In this document: positions 35,901 through 64,000 of the stretch, in pieces
How positions within the stretch are numbered: position 1 is the first letter of the stretch
Layout: the number at the start of each line of letters is the position of its first letter
Source: Streptomyces albofaciens JCM 4342
GTDB taxonomy: Bacteria > Actinomycetota > Actinomycetes > Streptomycetales > Streptomycetaceae
Assembly: GCF_008634025.1 (NCBI RefSeq)
Contig: NZ_PDCM01000002.1
Coordinates: forward strand, 558,001 to 622,000
Length of the DNA stretch: 64,000 nt
Direction of reading: 5' to 3'
The notes under the pieces: generated by a model
What the model saw: the letters and a program-made list of their open reading frames with translations, nothing else
Told to the model about the DNA's origin: nothing
The model's database searches: none
Translations under genes and position numbers: made by a program

Positions 35901-38900
35901 CACCTCCACGTACGCGCCGTCCGCGCACGGCCACACCGAGCGCAGCCCCTGGAAGGCGGGGCCGTAGCCGGTCCCGTCGTAGAAGCCCGTCAGGTCGACG
36001 GCCTCCTCCGCGTCCCGCGGCGGCCAGACCGGGGAGCCGAAGTCCGCGATCCGCTCGCCGCTGGTCAGGGTGCCGTGGGCGTGCTGGAGCCACTGCTCAT
36101 CGGTGGCCCCGTCGGCGCGCGAGTGCACGGAGACCGTACGGGCGCCCGTCTCGTCGGGGGCACCGACCAGCACCTGGACCTGTGCCGCGCTCTCCTCCGT
36201 GAGCACCAGAGGAGTCAGCAGCAGGAACTCCTCGACGCGGTCGCAGCCGGCCTGGTCACCGGCGCGCAGCGCCAGTTCCAGGAAGCCGGTGGCCGGGAAG
36301 AGGACATTGCCCTCGATCTGGTGGTCGGTCAGCCACGGGTACGTCTGCAGCGACAACCGGCCCGTGAACACCATCTCGCCGGAGTTCGCGAGGGTCAGCG
36401 TCACCCCCAGCAGGGGGTGCTCCGCGGGCTGCACACCGGCGCCCGTGACGTCCCCGGACAGCGCGGCGGGCTTGGGCCAGTACCGCTCGTGCTGGAAGGG
36501 GTAGGTCGGCAGATCGGCGCGGCGGGCGCCGGTGCCGTCGAAGAGCCGGGTCCAGTCGATGCCCACACCGGCGACATACAGCTGCGCAAGCGCGGTGAGC
36601 AGGGCAGTCTCTTCGGGGCGGTCCTTGCGCAGGGCGCTGGCGAACACCGCGGCCTCGTCCGCACTGTGCTGGGCCATCGCCGTCAGCACCCCGTCCGGAC
36701 CCATCTCCAAGAACACCGAGGCACCCTCGGCTTCCAGCGCGCGGATGCCGTCGGCGAACCGCACCGTCTCCCGCACGTGCTGCACCCAGTACCCGGGCGT
36801 GCAGAGCAGTTCCGCGGTGGCCAGCTCCCCCGTCACGTTGGACACCAGCGGGATACGCGGCGCCTCGTACGACAGCCCCTCGGCCACCTGCCGGAAGTCC
36901 GCCAGTATCGGGTCCATCAACGGCGAGTGGAAGGCGTGGCTCACCGCCAGACGCCGGGTCTTGCGGCCCTCGGCGGCGAACTCCGCCGCGATCCGCAGGA
37001 CTTCATCTTCGGTGCCGGAAAGCACCACCGCCTGCGGCCCGTTGACCGCCGCGATCGACACTCCCTCGGCCAGCCGCGGCCCGACCTCGCCCTCGGTGGC
37101 CTCGACGGCCACCATCGCACCGCCCTCCGGGAGGGCCTGCATCAGCCGGGCACGCGCCGCCACCAGCACACACGCATCCGCCAGTGAAAACACCCCGGCC
37201 ACATGCGCCGCCGCGATCTCACCGATCGAATGCCCAGCCACGAAATCCGGCCGGACGCCCCAGGACTCCATGAGCCGGAACAACGCCACCTCGACCGCGA
37301 ACAGCGCCGGCTGCGTGCGGCCGGTCTCGTCCAGGCCCTCCGCCTCACCGAAGATCACATCCCGCAACCCGGCATCGAAGTGCGCCAACACCGCATCCAA
37401 TGCCTCCGCGAACACCGGGAACCGGCCGTACAACTCCCGGCCCATCCCGGCGCGCTGCGCACCCTGACCCGAGAACAGCAGCGCGACCCTGCCGTCCGTG
37501 TCCTCGGCGAAGCCGCGTGCCACCTCGACGGTCCGGTCGCCCTCACACAGCAGGACCGCGCGGTGCTCCAGATGTGCCCGGGTGGTCGCCAGCGAGAACC
37601 CCAGGTCGAGCGGCGACGGGCCGGCCAGCGCGGTGATCTGGGCGAGCTGCGCCGTCAGCCCTGCCTCGGACCTGCCCGACACCGGCCACGGCACGACCGC
37701 GGGAACGGTACGGGGCTCGTTCTCGTCCTGCTCGCCGGATTCCTCGGCCGTCGGGGCCTGCTCGATGATGACGTGCGCGTTGGTGCCGCTGATCCCGAAC
37801 GACGACACCCCCGCCCGCCACGGCCGGTCGGCCTTGGGCCACTCCCGGGACTCCGTCAGCAGCTCCACCGCGCCGGACGACCAGTCCACGTGCGACGACG
37901 GCGCGTCCACGTGCAAGGTCTGCGGCAGCACACCGTGCCGCATCGCCAGCACCATCTTCATGATCCCCGCCACCCCGGCCGCCGCCTGGGTGTGGCCGAG
38001 GTTGGACTTCACCGAACCGAGCAGCAGCGGCCGCTCGGGATCCCGGCCCTCGCCGTAGGTGGCCAGCAGCGCCTGGGCCTCGATCGGGTCGCCGAGCGTG
38101 GTGCCGGTGCCGTGTGCCTCGACCGCGTCCACGTCGCCCGTCGACAGGCCGGCGTTCACCAGGGCCTGCTGGATGACCCGCTGCTGGGAGGGGCCGTTGG
38201 GCGCCGTCAGGCCGTTGGAGGCACCGTCCTGGTTGACGGCCGAACCCCGGACGACGGCGAGGACCTCGTGCCCGTTGCGGCGGGCGTCGGACAGGCGCTC
38301 CACGACGAGGACGCCCGCGCCCTCGGACCAGCCGGTGCCGTCGGCCGCGTCGGCGAACGCCTTGCACCGGCCGTCGCCCGCGAGGCCCCCCTGCCGGCTG
38401 AACCCGGCGAAGCTGATCGGCGACGACATCACCGTCACGCCGCCGACCAGGGCCAGCGAGCACTCGCCGGTGTGCAGCGCGTGGGCCGCCAGGTGCAGGG
38501 AGACGAGCGAGGAGGAGCAGGCCGTGTCGACGGTGAGCGCCGGGCCCTCCAGGCCGAAGGTGTACGAGAGCCGGCCGGACAGGACGCTGCCCGCGAGACC
38601 GGTGCTGCCGTGTCCCTCGACGTCCTCACGGGAGTTGAGCACGACGTTGGTGTAGTCGACGCCGTTCGTGCCGACGAAGACGCCGGTCGCGGTGCCGCGC
38701 AGGGACGCCGGGTCGATGCCGGCGCGCTCCATCGCCTCCCAGGAGGTCTCCAGCAGGATGCGCTGCTGGGGGTCCATGGCCATGGCCTCGCGGGGCGAGA
38801 TGCCGAAGAAGGAGGCGTCGAACTCGGCTGCGTCCACGAAGCCGCCTTCGGCCGTCGTGCTGCTGCCGCTCCCGTCGCCGGTGAGCAGGTCCAGGTTCCA

Positions 38901-39122
38901 TCCGCGGTCCGTGGGGAACGCCGTGATGCCGTCACGTCCGTCGCTCAGCAGCCGCCAGAGGTCCTCCGGCGATCGCACTCCGCCCGGCAGGCGGCAGGCC
39001 ATCCCGACGATGGCGATGGGCTCCTGCTTGACGGACTCAGCCTCCCGAAGCCGTTGGCGGGTCTTGTGCAAGTCGTTCGTGACCCACTTCAGGTAGTCAA
39101 CGAGCTCGTTGTCGTTCGGCAT
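26985..39122 (-). CDS. Terminal modular type I PKS: two modules, ER and thioesterase
   Basis: A 4045-residue protein that ends the assembly line. Domains with rough residues: docking helix 1-34; module 12 KS 35-452, AT 547-875, DH 900-1168, ER 1378-1680, KR 1687-1868, ACP (Ser 2004); module 13 KS 2061-2488, AT 2576-2906, DH 2931-3183, KR 3387-3565, ACP (Ser 3702); thioesterase 3818-4045. The pimaricin equivalent PimS4 has one module, so the extra module enlarges the ring by two atoms. Module 12 is fully reducing. The module 13 AT has the ethylmalonyl-type motif VAGH. The thioesterase has GHSSAG, Asp in LLLDSVS and His in DADHFSIV. The start [12 protein letters not shown] has AAAGG about 12 bases upstream and lies 36 bases after the stop of the single-module gene, so it is probably co-transcribed with it. 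The product is the cyclised 28-membered macrolactone. Confidence 0.96.
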   Translation of the reverse strand: MPNDNELVDYLKWVTNDLHKTRQRLREAESVKQEPIAIVGMACRLPGGVRSPEDLWRLLSDGRDGITAFPTDRGWNLDLLTGDGSGSSTTAEGGFVDAAEFDASFFGISPREAMAMDPQQRILLETSWEAMERAGIDPASLRGTATGVFVGTNGVDYTNVVLNSREDVEGHGSTGLAGSVLSGRLSYTFGLEGPALTVDTACSSSLVSLHLAAHALHTGECSLALVGGVTVMSSPISFAGFSRQGGLAGDGRCKAFADAADGTGWSEGAGVLVVERLSDARRNGHEVLAVVRGSAVNQDGASNGLTAPNGPSQQRVIQQALVNAGLSTGDVDAVEAHGTGTTLGDPIEAQALLATYGEGRDPERPLLLGSVKSNLGHTQAAAGVAGIMKMVLAMRHGVLPQTLHVDAPSSHVDWSSGAVELLTESREWPKADRPWRAGVSSFGISGTNAHVIIEQAPTAEESGEQDENEPRTVPAVVPWPVSGRSEAGLTAQLAQITALAGPSPLDLGFSLATTRAHLEHRAVLLCEGDRTVEVARGFAEDTDGRVALLFSGQGAQRAGMGRELYGRFPVFAEALDAVLAHFDAGLRDVIFGEAEGLDETGRTQPALFAVEVALFRLMESWGVRPDFVAGHSIGEIAAAHVAGVFSLADACVLVAARARLMQALPEGGAMVAVEATEGEVGPRLAEGVSIAAVNGPQAVVLSGTEDEVLRIAAEFAAEGRKTRRLAVSHAFHSPLMDPILADFRQVAEGLSYEAPRIPLVSNVTGELATAELLCTPGYWVQHVRETVRFADGIRALEAEGASVFLEMGPDGVLTAMAQHSADEAAVFASALRKDRPEETALLTALAQLYVAGVGIDWTRLFDGTGARRADLPTYPFQHERYWPKPAALSGDVTGAGVQPAEHPLLGVTLTLANSGEMVFTGRLSLQTYPWLTDHQIEGNVLFPATGFLELALRAGDQAGCDRVEEFLLLTPLVLTEESAAQVQVLVGAPDETGARTVSVHSRADGATDEQWLQHAHGTLTSGERIADFGSPVWPPRDAEEAVDLTGFYDGTGYGPAFQGLRSVWPCADGAYVEVSLPAGGAEEAGSFGLHPALLDAVLQAHRMAGVGGERDLLLPFAWRGVSLHAAGASELRVRVRKTGDNSLSIAAVDVEGAPVLSAEALVMRGHQESDTGRPAGRGAEHGALLSLEWVPAPEVQPAETRCVSLGGDELGVGASVASLADLTGDEDLVVVPVSGTGEDVPAVTHAVTARALEVLQDWAGREESTTARLVFVTRGAVAADEREPVVDVSAAAVWGLVRSAQTENPGRIALLDLGADPDQDTAEVLAHLPGLLATGETQFVVRDGAIRVARLAPLGDGAGLLPPTGTPWRLDSAAKGSLDQLVLAPCPEVLEPLTEGQVRIRVEAAGVNFRDVLNALGMYPGEAGVLGAEAAGVVTATGPGVRGLRPGDRVTGMVGGGYGPVAVTDQRLLTHIPENWTPEQAASVPLVFLTALYALKDLADLRPGQSILVHAGAGGVGMAAIQLARHLGAEVFATASEGKWDTLRELGVADDHIASSRTTEFEERFREVTGGRGVDVVLNALAGEFVDASLRLTAPGGRFLEMGKTDIREPGSAAPVRYRAFDLGEAGPDRIQEMLGELLELFTQGALRPLPVVTWDVRRAPEAFRYMSRAQHIGKIVLTLPRAWDPDGTVLITGGTGALGSDLARHLVTERGVRHLLLVSRSGPDAAGADGLRAELAGHGAEVTVFAGDVADRAAVAAAVAAVPAEHPLTAVIHTAGVLDDGVVAALTPERLSAVLRPKVDAAWHLHEATKELDLAAFVLYSSISGVIGGPGQGNYAAGNVFLDALAGHRAAHGLPAQSLAWGAWAPSGGMTATLSDIDVQRMASSGTTPLTVEQGLALFDAATAADGTHLVPVGPLAAGARDRGTVPPVLRGLLKGARRTAARGGAGGEAAATLGQRLREARPEERTRLMSELVRTEAAAVLGHASAKSIDVRRDFNDLGFDSLTAVELRNRLSTATGLRLTATLVFDYPNPTALADHLIAELLDEYAEIAPAAVATASADDPVVIVGMACRLPGGVRSPEDLWQLVVDGRDGISAFPTDRGWNLESLLGGTEGDQGRSSASMGGFLDDFRDFDAPFFGISPREAMAMDPQQRLMLETSWEAIERAGIDPVSLRGTETGVFVGTAGSDYASILMNSGEDVEAHAPTGLADSVLSGRLSYTFGLEGPAVTIDTACSSSLVSLHLAARALRDGECSLALAGGVTVLSTPMSIAGFSRQGAVATDGRCKAFSDDADGTSWAEGVGVLVLERLSDARRNGHEVLAVVRGSAVNQDGASNGLTAPNGPSQQRVIQQALANAGLSTGDVDAVEAHGTGTALGDPIEAQGLLATYGQNRPAGQPLMLGSIKSNIGHTMAAAGVSGVIKMVMALRHGVLPRSLHIGTPSSHVDWTAGDVKLLTEQTDWPDTGRPRRGAVSSFGISGTNAHTILEQAPESTERPDRHTPSAEPHAVPWLVSGKSSQALADGIEQLRIWVGERPELAPVDVGFSLAAGRPVFGHRAVLLDGTEIARGTAEDRSLAMLFPGQGGQRAGMGRELYDRFPVFAEALDAVLAHFDDELREVMRADAERLDRTQFTQPAMFAIQVALFRLVESWGVRPDFVGGHSFGEIAAAHVAGILSLKDACTLVAARGRLMGTLEGRGAIMVAVQASEEEAAARLVDGVSIAAVNGPQSVVIAGDGPATQRIADAFAAEGRKTRQVAVQVAGHCPLMDPILDEFRRVAEGLSYQEPKIPLVSTMTGERVSDEVMRTADYWVRNVREPVRFADAVRTLAAEEVSAFLELGLDGTLTGMVPHNVDGTVVAVSALRKDRPEETALLTTLAQLHVAGVDADWVRVFDGTGARRVDLPTYPFQRLRYWPKRRALTGDVTSAGLLPTEHPLLGAAVPLADDDGMLFTSRLSAETHSWLKDHVAGGETVFPASGFVELAVRAGDQFGCERIAELVLDAPLVLTDGAAPVLQVWLGAPDDEGHRQIRFFSRPQDTPDEPWTRHATGTLATGRHTEPLDVSAWPPGDASEIAVDDHYEAAEYGPAFHGLHAAWVRGDETYLEAELPDGVASEAPSFGLHPALLEAVLHGAALSGAGDEEHLSEAVSWHDVTLHASGASAVRARVTRTGEDSVRLTAVDAAGEPVLSVGELTLRARTAAPKRAVRSRNERLLRLEWVPAPRTEDVPGARNTVLEPLGTASLADLTGVPDLVAVPVPRTADSLPKAVHERTAQALLLVQDWLADERTATSRLVFVTQGAVDGDDLAGSAVWGLLRSTIAEHPGRFALADIEEPDGTGDDDGGLGTLLDALPGLLPSGETQFVVRDKTVLMGRLAWLPADTGTPPQWDPEGTVLITGGTGGLGIELARWLAAHGTRHLLLVSRSGPAAAGARELADELRAMGALPTIAACDTADPDALAGLLAGIPAEHPLTAVVHLAGVLDDGVVTALTPERLTPVLRPKVDAAWHLHEATKGLDLAAFIMFSSVSGVTGAPGVANYAAANAFLDGLIRHRAAQGLPGQSHVWGHWDGGGMADSLNQATVARMRHNGMAAVSIEEGLELFDSARGHTEPVVMAVGLVPGARVPEGEIPPLFRGLVRHRRRTATNAAATSDTPATFAQKLLELPEAERVRHIVDLVRTEAADVLGHAAGAQIEARQEFFAMGFDSLTSIELRNRLATITGLQLPATLVFDTKNPADLGARLRSEFAAQPGLSGSLPDSGLLLAGPEPDSLERLFLDALDQGRFTESRRMLSALTALRPSFENTAELEELPLPTTLAEGPALPQLICVSTPTANGGVHEYARFAASFRGERQVSALPLVGFAAGERLPATANSAVRSIAESALRASGGNPFVLVGHSSAGSYAYVAAGLLENTWGIRPEAVLLLDSVSIRHDDMEEINFDRLMHRNFTADAESAVRMTNSRLSGMGRWMNLLGELDVQHPTSPVLIVRATREDFATTGAAAVVGDDPKSAAFPSAEIRTVDADHFSIVRDHAPQTAQIVKDWLATLGQE
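26988..27670 (-). other. C-terminal type I thioesterase domain (macrolactonisation)
   Basis: About 228 residues of alpha/beta-hydrolase starting [21 protein letters not shown]. The nucleophile elbow is [15 protein letters not shown]. The presumed triad is the Ser of GHS, Asp in LLLDSVSI and His in DADHFSIV. It releases the chain as a lactone through the hydroxyl set by module 1. It is fused directly after the module 13 ACP. Confidence 0.93.
27890..32945 (-). other. PKS module 13: KS-AT(ethylmalonyl-type)-DH(likely inactive)-KR-ACP
   Basis: The AT has [18 protein letters not shown] and VAGHCPLMD in place of HAFHSPLMD. The DH keeps [10 protein letters not shown], but the partner Asp is Glu ([11 protein letters not shown]), so dehydration is doubtful. 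The KR is intact (GGTGGLG, LDDG, Tyr in ANYAAAN). Expected outcome: beta-hydroxyl with an ethyl branch next to the lactone carbonyl. Confidence 0.88.
32995..39022 (-). other. PKS module 12: KS-AT(malonyl)-DH-ER-KR-ACP
   Basis: The AT has [18 protein letters not shown] and HAFHS (malonyl). The DH is intact: [10 protein letters not shown] (His about residue 934) and Asp in [10 protein letters not shown]. The ER at about 34085-34990 has [15 protein letters not shown] and the NADPH motif [15 protein letters not shown]. The KR has GGTGALG, LDDG and Tyr in GNYAAGN. It should leave a methylene pair. This is the only ER in the window. Confidence 0.94.
33003..33329 (-). repeat. 327-bp near-identical repeat over the module 12 ACP (copy at 39429-39755 over the module 11 ACP)
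   Basis: The ACP and its upstream linker ([20 protein letters not shown] to [10 protein letters not shown]) are the same in modules 11 and 12. By eye only about four bases differ between the two stretches, far fewer than in the flanking KR DNA. Confidence 0.8.
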
Positions 39123-39158
39123 GACGAGGAACCTTTCGTGAAAAAAACGGGCCGGACT

Positions 39159-42100
39159 TCAGCGATCGCTGTGACGCCCGAGTTCGTTGTCGATGAAGGC
39201 GAAGATCTCATCGGTGCTGGCGGCCTCGATGCGCTCGGCGACCTCGTCGCCGTGCTCCGGCTCCTGGGCCCCTCGCCACGTGTCCAGGATCTGCGACAGG
39301 CGTTGGGCGACAGCGTCTTTGGTACGGGCGTCGGGCGCGCCGGCGGCGAGTGCTGCGTCGAGTCGTTCGAGCTCCGCGAGGAGGGCCGGGCCCGTGGCGG
39401 CCCGGGCTTCGGCCACCAGTTGGGGGACGAGGTGGTCGGCGAGTGCGGTGGGGTTGGGGTAGTCGAAGACGAGGGTGGCGGTCAGCCGCAGGCCCGTGGC
39501 GGTGGACAGACGGTTGCGCAGTTCCACGGCGGTCAGCGAGTCGAAGCCCAGGTCGTTGAAGTCCCGCCGGGCATCGATCGACTTGGCCGAAGCGTGCCCG
39601 AGCACCGCGGCGGCCTCGGTCCGCACCAGCTCGCTCATCAGACGCGTACGCTCCTCCGGCCGCGCCTCCCGCAGCCGCTGACCGAGCGTCGCGGCCGCCT
39701 CACCACCGGCCCCACCACGCGCCGCCGTACGCCGGGCACCCTTGAGCAGACCGCGGAACACCGCCGGAACGACGCCACGGACCCGGGTGCCGGTGGCGAC
39801 CGGGCCGACCGGGACGAGGTAGGGCTCGTCCGTCGCGGTGGCCGCGTCGAACAGCGCCAGGCCCTGTTCGGCGGAGAGCGGCGGCATGCCGGTCGCCGAG
39901 ATCCGCTGCATGTCCACCTCGGACAGCGTCCCGGTCATTCCGCTGGGCTGTGCCCACGCGCTCCACGCGAGGGAGTGGGCGGGCAGTCCCTGGGCGGCCC
40001 GGTGCCGGGCCAGCGCGTCGAGGAAGACGTTGCCCGCGGCGTAGTTGCCCTGGCCGGCGCCGCCGATGACGCCGGAGACCGACGAGAAGAGGACGAACGC
40101 GCCGAGGTTCATCTCCCGGGTGAGTTCGTGCAGGTGCCAGGCCGTGTCCACCTTGGGGTGCAGCACCCCGGACAGCCGCTCGGCGGTCAGCGACGTGACC
40201 ACGCCGTCGTCCAGCACACCGGCCGTGTGCACCACCGCGGTCAGCGGGTGCGCCAGCGAGTCCAGCACCCGCCCGAGCGCGGCGCGGTCGGCGGAGTCGC
40301 AGGCCGCGATCGTCACGTCGGCGCCGAGCGCGGTCAGCTCCGCACGCAGTTCCGCGGCCCCCGGCGCGGCCTCGCCGCTGCGGCTCATCAGGACGAGGTG
40401 CTTGACGCCCCGCCCGGTCACGAGATGCCGGGCCAGGAGGCGGCCCAGGCCACCCGTGCCTCCGGTGATCAGCGTCGTGCCGTCCGGGTCCCAGGCGGGG
40501 AAGCGGGGCTCGGCGCCGTCCGAAGCGGCCAGCCGGGCCAGCCTGCCCACGTGCACTGTGCCGTCGCGTACGAGGAACTGCTCGTCACCGGCGGCGAGCA
40601 GGCCCGGCAGGCGCGGCAGCAGGGCGGTGAGGTCCGCGTCCGGCGCGTCCACCAGGACGAGCCGGTCCGGGTTCTCCGTCTGCGCCGAGCGCACCAGTCC
40701 CCACACCGCCGCGGCGGCCAGGTCGGCGCCGGACACCGCACCGCAGGTCGCGAACACCAGCCGGGACGCGGCGAACCTCTCCTCCGCCAGCCACTCCTGC
40801 ATCAGCGTGAGTACCCGTGCGGTCAGTTCGTGCACCGCTTCCGGGTTTTCGGCGCCCGCGCCCGACACCGGCGCCACGACCAGTTCGGGAACGTCCGTCA
40901 GGGACGCCAGCCCGCCGGCTCCGAGCAGTACGCTCCGGGCCTCGCCGCCGGTCGGCGCCTCGGCGGCCGGCACCCAGTCCATCCGCAGCAGTCCGCCCTG
41001 GTCCGCTCCGCTTCGTCCGGCCGGGCGCGGAAGGGGCTTGCGGTCCTCCAGGACCAGTGAGGCCGCCGTGAGTACGGGCGCGCCCACCGCGTCCGCCACG
41101 GCGACGGAGAAGGTGTCCTGGCCGGTCCGCGCGATGCGTATCCGCACCTCCGAAGCCCCGCCGGCGTGCAGGGTGACCCCGTGCCACGCCGAGACCGCGC
41201 GGTCGCCGTCGGGTCCGGCCGCCCGGGTCACCGCTTCCAGCAGTCCCGGGTGCAGGCCGAAGTCCGCGGCGTCCGCCACCTGGCCGGGGAGCACGGCCTC
41301 GGCAAAGGTCTCGTCGCCGCGGTGCCACAGGGCGCGTACGGTCCGGAACACCGGGCCGTACGCGACGTCCTCGGCGAAGTCCGCCGGATCCGCCGCTTCG
41401 GCGCCGCTCGGCGGCCACACCGAGGCGTCGAACTCCGCGGCGCCGGGCGCTGTTCGCTCCGCCGCCTGTTCTCCGGAGGCCAGCGTGCCGCCGGCGTGCT
41501 CCGTCCAGGGCCGGCCGGCTCCGTCCGCGGCCCGTGAGGAGATGCGTACCTCGCGTGCGCCTTCCGCGTCGGGAGCGCCGATCCGCACCTGGAGGAGTAC
41601 GGCGTCGTCGCCGTCCAGCACCAGCGGCTCGGTGAGGGTGAGTGCGTCGACCCGGTCGCAGCCGACCTGGTCGCCCGCGTGGACAGCCAGTTCGAGGAAG
41701 ACGGCGGCAGGGACGACGTGCGCCCCGTCCACCAGATGGTCCAGCAGCCAGGGGTGGGTCCGCGCCGACAGCCTGCCGGTGAGCAGCAGCCCGTCCGGGT
41801 CCGTCAGCGGCACCGCCGCGCCCAGCAGGGGGTGCTCTACGGGCAGGAGCCCGGCGGCGGAGACGTCCCCGGCCGACGCGGTGGTCTTGGGCCAGTACCA
41901 CTCGTGCTGGAAGGGGTACGTGGGCAGGTCCACCCGGCGGGCGCCGGTGCCGTCGAAGACCCCGGACCAGTCGACGCCCACACCGGTGACGTACAACTGC
42001 GCCAGCGCGGTGAGCAGGGCGGTCTCTTCGGGGCGGTCCTTGCGCAGGGCCGGGACGGCCACGGCAGCATCGTCCAGGCTGTGCTGGGCCATCGCCGTCA

Positions 42101-44552
42101 ACACCCCGTCCGGACCCACCTCCAGGAAGACCGAGGCACCCTCGGCTTCCAGCGCGCGGATGCCATCGGCGAACCGCACCGTGTCCCGCACGTGCTGCAC
42201 CCAGTAGCCGGGCGTGCAGACCAGTTCCCCGGTGGCGAGTTCGCCCGTCACGTTCGACACCAGCGGAATCTGCGGCGCCTCGTACGACAGTCCCTCGGCC
42301 ACCTGCCGGAAGTCCGCCAGCATCGGATCCATCAACGGCGAGTGGAAGGCATGGCTCACCGCCAGACGCCGGGTCTTGCGGCCCTCGGCGGCGAACTCCG
42401 CCGCGATCCGCAGAACCTGGGACTCCTCCCCGGAGATCACCACCGCCTGCGGGCCGTTGACCGCCGCGATCGACACTCCCTCGGCCAGCCGCGGCCCGAC
42501 CTCACCCTCGGTGGCCTCGACGGCCACCATCGCGCCGCCCTCCGGGAGGGCCTGCATCAGCCGGGCACGCGCCGCCACCAGCGCACACGCATCCGCCAGC
42601 GAGAACACCCCGGCCACATGCGCCGCCGCGATCTCACCGATCGAATGCCCGGCCACGAAGTCCGGGCGGATACCCAGCGACTCGGCCAGCCGGAACAACG
42701 CCACCTCAACCGCGAACAGCGCCGGCTGCGTGGACCCGGTCTCATCCAGGCCCTCCGCCTCACCGAAGATCACATCCCGCAACCCGGCGTCGAAGTGCGC
42801 CAGCACCGCATCCAGTGCCTCGGCGAACACCGGGAACCGGCCGTACAACTCCCGGCCCATCCCGGCGCGCTGCGCACCCTGACCCGAGAACAGCACCGCC
42901 AGCGAGCGGCCCGTCTCCGCACGGCCCCGGGCCGCCTCGGCGAGTTCGCCGCCGGAGCACTGCGCCAGCAGCACCGCGCGGTGCTCGAAGACCGAACGGC
43001 CCGAGGTGAGCGAGAAGCCGACATCCACCGGTGCCGACGAGTCCTTCAGCGACGAGATCCGCTCGATCTGCGCCGCCAGCGCCTCCTCGGTCCGGCCCGA
43101 CACCGGCCACGGCACCACGGTGGGCACCACATCCGGTTCCGGTGCCGGCTCCGGATCCGCGGCCGGCACCGCCTGTTCCACGATCACGTGCGCGTTGGTC
43201 CCGCTGACCCCGAACGACGACACCCCCGCCCGCCACGGGCGGTCGGCCTTGGGCCACTGCCGGGACTCCGTCAGCAGCTCCACCGCGCCGGACGACCAGT
43301 CCACGTGCGACGACGGCGCGTCCACGTGCAGGGTCTGCGGCAGCACACCGTGCCGCATCGCCAGCACCATCTTCATGATCCCCGCCACCCCGGCCGCCGC
43401 CTGGGTGTGGCCGAGGTTGGACTTCGACGAGCCGAGCAGCAGCGGCCGCTCGGGTTCCCGGCCCTGGCCGTAGGTGGCCAGCAGGGCCTGCGCCTCGATC
43501 GGGTCGCCCAGGGGGGTACCCGTGCCGTGTGCCTCGACCGCGTCCACGTCCGAGGCGGACAGCCCGGCGCTCGCCAGGGCCTGGCGGATCACCCGCTGCT
43601 GGGAGGGCCCGCTGGGCGCGGAGAAGCCGTTGGAGGCGCCGTCCTGGTTGACGGCCGAGCCCCGGACGACGGCGAGCACGGGGTGCCCGTTGCGGCGGGC
43701 GTCGGACAGACGCTCCAGGACGAGGACGCCGACGCCCTCGGACCAGCCGGTGCCGTCGGCCGCGTCGGCGAACGCCTTGCACCGGCCGTCGCCCGCGAGG
43801 CCCCCCTGCCGGCTGAACTCCATCAGGGAACCGGGGGACGACATGATGTTCACGCCGCCGACCAGCGCCAGCGGGCACTCGCCGGCCCGCAGGGCGTGGG
43901 TCGCCGTGTGCAGGGCCACGAGCGAGGAGGAGCACGCCGTGTCGACCGCCACCGCCGGGCCCTCCAGGCCCAGCGTGTAGGACAGCCGGCCGGCGGTGGC
44001 GCTGGCGGCGATGCCGGTGCCGATGTCGCCGGTGGCGTCGGCCAGGGAGCGCACCAGCAAGTAGGCGTAGTCGACGCCGTTGGTGCCGACGAACACGCCG
44101 GTGCGGCTGCCGCGCAGGGACACCGGGTCGATGCCGGCCCGCTCGATGGCCTCCCAGGAGGTCTCCAGCAGGAGCCGCTGCTGCGGGTCCATGGTGACGG
44201 ACTCGCGCGGTGAGATCCCGAAGAAGTCGGCGTCGAAGTCCCCGACGCCGTCGATGAAGCCGCCTTCCTGGCTGACGGCGTTGCCCCGCTGGTCGACGCC
44301 GGCGTCGCGCAGGGCGTCGAGGTCCCAGCCGCGGTCGGTGGGGAACGCGCCGATGGCGTCCTTGCCCGCGGCCAGGAGTTCCCACAGGTCCTCGGGCGAC
44401 TTCACGCCGCCGGGGTACCGGCAGCCCATCGACACGATCGCGATCGGTTCGGTGGCGGCGGCGACCAGCTTGCGGTTCTGCCGGCGCAGGTGCTCGGTTT
44501 CCTTCAGCGAGGCGCGGAGGGCCGCGACGATTTCTTCACTGGATGTGGTCAT
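39159..44552 (-). CDS. Single-module type I PKS, module 11 (PimS3-like)
   Basis: A 1797-residue protein, nearly the length of PimS3. Domains with rough residues: docking helix 1-35; KS 36-455; AT 552-887; DH 908-1161; KR 1360-1541; ACP (Ser 1672); C-terminal docking 1720-1797. The KS has [12 protein letters not shown]. The AT is malonyl-type (GHSIGE, HAFHS). The KR is complete (GGTGGLG, LDDG, Tyr in GNYAAGN). The DH keeps the His motif [10 protein letters not shown] (His about 939), but the partner motif reads [10 protein letters not shown] instead of [10 protein letters not shown], so the catalytic Asp is Glu and the domain is likely inactive. The start [13 protein letters not shown] has a strong GAGGAG that overlaps the stop of the preceding PKS gene (10 bases between stop and start), which implies translational coupling; the open frame extends 13 codons further without support. 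It should add a beta-hydroxy acetate unit. Confidence 0.95.
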   Translation of the reverse strand: MTTSSEEIVAALRASLKETEHLRRQNRKLVAAATEPIAIVSMGCRYPGGVKSPEDLWELLAAGKDAIGAFPTDRGWDLDALRDAGVDQRGNAVSQEGGFIDGVGDFDADFFGISPRESVTMDPQQRLLLETSWEAIERAGIDPVSLRGSRTGVFVGTNGVDYAYLLVRSLADATGDIGTGIAASATAGRLSYTLGLEGPAVAVDTACSSSLVALHTATHALRAGECPLALVGGVNIMSSPGSLMEFSRQGGLAGDGRCKAFADAADGTGWSEGVGVLVLERLSDARRNGHPVLAVVRGSAVNQDGASNGFSAPSGPSQQRVIRQALASAGLSASDVDAVEAHGTGTPLGDPIEAQALLATYGQGREPERPLLLGSSKSNLGHTQAAAGVAGIMKMVLAMRHGVLPQTLHVDAPSSHVDWSSGAVELLTESRQWPKADRPWRAGVSSFGVSGTNAHVIVEQAVPAADPEPAPEPDVVPTVVPWPVSGRTEEALAAQIERISSLKDSSAPVDVGFSLTSGRSVFEHRAVLLAQCSGGELAEAARGRAETGRSLAVLFSGQGAQRAGMGRELYGRFPVFAEALDAVLAHFDAGLRDVIFGEAEGLDETGSTQPALFAVEVALFRLAESLGIRPDFVAGHSIGEIAAAHVAGVFSLADACALVAARARLMQALPEGGAMVAVEATEGEVGPRLAEGVSIAAVNGPQAVVISGEESQVLRIAAEFAAEGRKTRRLAVSHAFHSPLMDPMLADFRQVAEGLSYEAPQIPLVSNVTGELATGELVCTPGYWVQHVRDTVRFADGIRALEAEGASVFLEVGPDGVLTAMAQHSLDDAAVAVPALRKDRPEETALLTALAQLYVTGVGVDWSGVFDGTGARRVDLPTYPFQHEWYWPKTTASAGDVSAAGLLPVEHPLLGAAVPLTDPDGLLLTGRLSARTHPWLLDHLVDGAHVVPAAVFLELAVHAGDQVGCDRVDALTLTEPLVLDGDDAVLLQVRIGAPDAEGAREVRISSRAADGAGRPWTEHAGGTLASGEQAAERTAPGAAEFDASVWPPSGAEAADPADFAEDVAYGPVFRTVRALWHRGDETFAEAVLPGQVADAADFGLHPGLLEAVTRAAGPDGDRAVSAWHGVTLHAGGASEVRIRIARTGQDTFSVAVADAVGAPVLTAASLVLEDRKPLPRPAGRSGADQGGLLRMDWVPAAEAPTGGEARSVLLGAGGLASLTDVPELVVAPVSGAGAENPEAVHELTARVLTLMQEWLAEERFAASRLVFATCGAVSGADLAAAAVWGLVRSAQTENPDRLVLVDAPDADLTALLPRLPGLLAAGDEQFLVRDGTVHVGRLARLAASDGAEPRFPAWDPDGTTLITGGTGGLGRLLARHLVTGRGVKHLVLMSRSGEAAPGAAELRAELTALGADVTIAACDSADRAALGRVLDSLAHPLTAVVHTAGVLDDGVVTSLTAERLSGVLHPKVDTAWHLHELTREMNLGAFVLFSSVSGVIGGAGQGNYAAGNVFLDALARHRAAQGLPAHSLAWSAWAQPSGMTGTLSEVDMQRISATGMPPLSAEQGLALFDAATATDEPYLVPVGPVATGTRVRGVVPAVFRGLLKGARRTAARGGAGGEAAATLGQRLREARPEERTRLMSELVRTEAAAVLGHASAKSIDARRDFNDLGFDSLTAVELRNRLSTATGLRLTATLVFDYPNPTALADHLVPQLVAEARAATGPALLAELERLDAALAAGAPDARTKDAVAQRLSQILDTWRGAQEPEHGDEVAERIEAASTDEIFAFIDNELGRHSDR
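39420..44452 (-). other. PKS module 11: KS-AT(malonyl)-DH(likely inactive)-KR-ACP
   Basis: KS from [15 protein letters not shown]. The AT is DNA-near-identical to those of modules 9 and 12. The DH has Asp replaced by Glu in its second motif and Gly for Ala in HPGLL. The KR is B-type (LDDG). Predicted outcome is a hydroxyl rather than a double bond. Confidence 0.88.
39429..39755 (-). repeat. 327-bp near-identical repeat over the module 11 ACP (copy at 33003-33329)
   Basis: Partner of the repeat in module 12. In this copy the DNA goes on into the C-terminal docking region of the single-module protein, whereas in the other copy it continues into module 13. Confidence 0.8.
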
Positions 44553-44562
44553 GGTTCGCTCC

Positions 44563-64000
<19,438 letters not shown>

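Noticed and set aside
26985..39122. Assignment of the cluster to pimaricin, tetramycin or lucensomycin
   Set aside because: The terminal protein has two modules with an ER and an ethylmalonyl-type AT, and neither an epoxidase nor an active late DH is seen. These do not fit a 26-membered epoxide or diene product.

Overview
The window is a high-GC actinomycete sequence, almost certainly Streptomyces, and lies inside the biosynthetic gene cluster of a glycosylated tetraene macrolide (polyene antifungal). It is about 72% G+C by eye, with GTG/ATG starts, very long overlapping antisense open frames typical of such GC, and Tat/Sec-exported enzymes. About 90% of it is four modular type I polyketide synthase (PKS) genes on the minus strand. 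Seven bases in every ten thousand or so of the rest matter less than the tailoring genes at the left end.

Layout, left to right. 1-3107 (minus): a tailoring operon with a cut-off cytochrome P450 (CYP105H-like, macrolide methyl-to-carboxyl oxidase), a DegT-type aminotransferase (mycosamine synthesis) and a mycosaminyltransferase. 3335-4984 (minus): a Tat-exported, ChoA-type cholesterol oxidase. 5226-6350 (plus): an exported CX5R protein-tyrosine phosphatase, the only plus-strand gene and unexpected in this setting. 6442-26811 (minus): PKS with extension modules 1-4 (PimS1-like). 26985-39122 (minus): terminal PKS with two modules, an enoylreductase and a thioesterase. 39159-44552 (minus): a one-module PKS (PimS3-like). 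44563-64000 (minus): the 3' part of a multimodule PKS (PimS2-like) that runs off the right edge. Convergent and tandem junctions carry strong hairpins (3264-3291, 6399-6439, 26934-26961). Two intergenic regions carry sequences resembling the PimM-type LuxR-regulator box of polyene clusters (26898-26913, 14/16; 3197-3212, 12/16).

How it works together (inference by colinearity with pimaricin). A loading subunit outside the window primes modules 1-4. Module 1 (KR only) sets the lactone hydroxyl, and modules 2-4 (DH-KR) make three conjugated double bonds. The fourth should come from module 5, outside the window. The PimS2-like protein adds the polyol: module 6 (A-type KR, future mycosamine hydroxyl), module 7 (methylmalonyl AT, future carboxyl), module 8 (KR), module 9 (KR catalytically dead, so a ketone that closes the hemiketal) and module 10 (KR). 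The single-module protein is module 11. The terminal protein is module 12 (DH-ER-KR, fully reduced) and module 13, whose AT has a VAGH motif expected for ethylmalonyl-CoA, followed by the cyclising thioesterase. Thirteen extensions give a 28-membered lactone. One tetraene, one methylmalonate, one ethylmalonate and mycosamine together fit the rimocidin/CE-108 family rather than 26-membered pimaricin, tetramycin or lucensomycin.

No rRNA, tRNA, CRISPR array, insertion sequence or attachment site was seen. No gene-free stretch exceeds 300 bases; the longest is 4985-5225.
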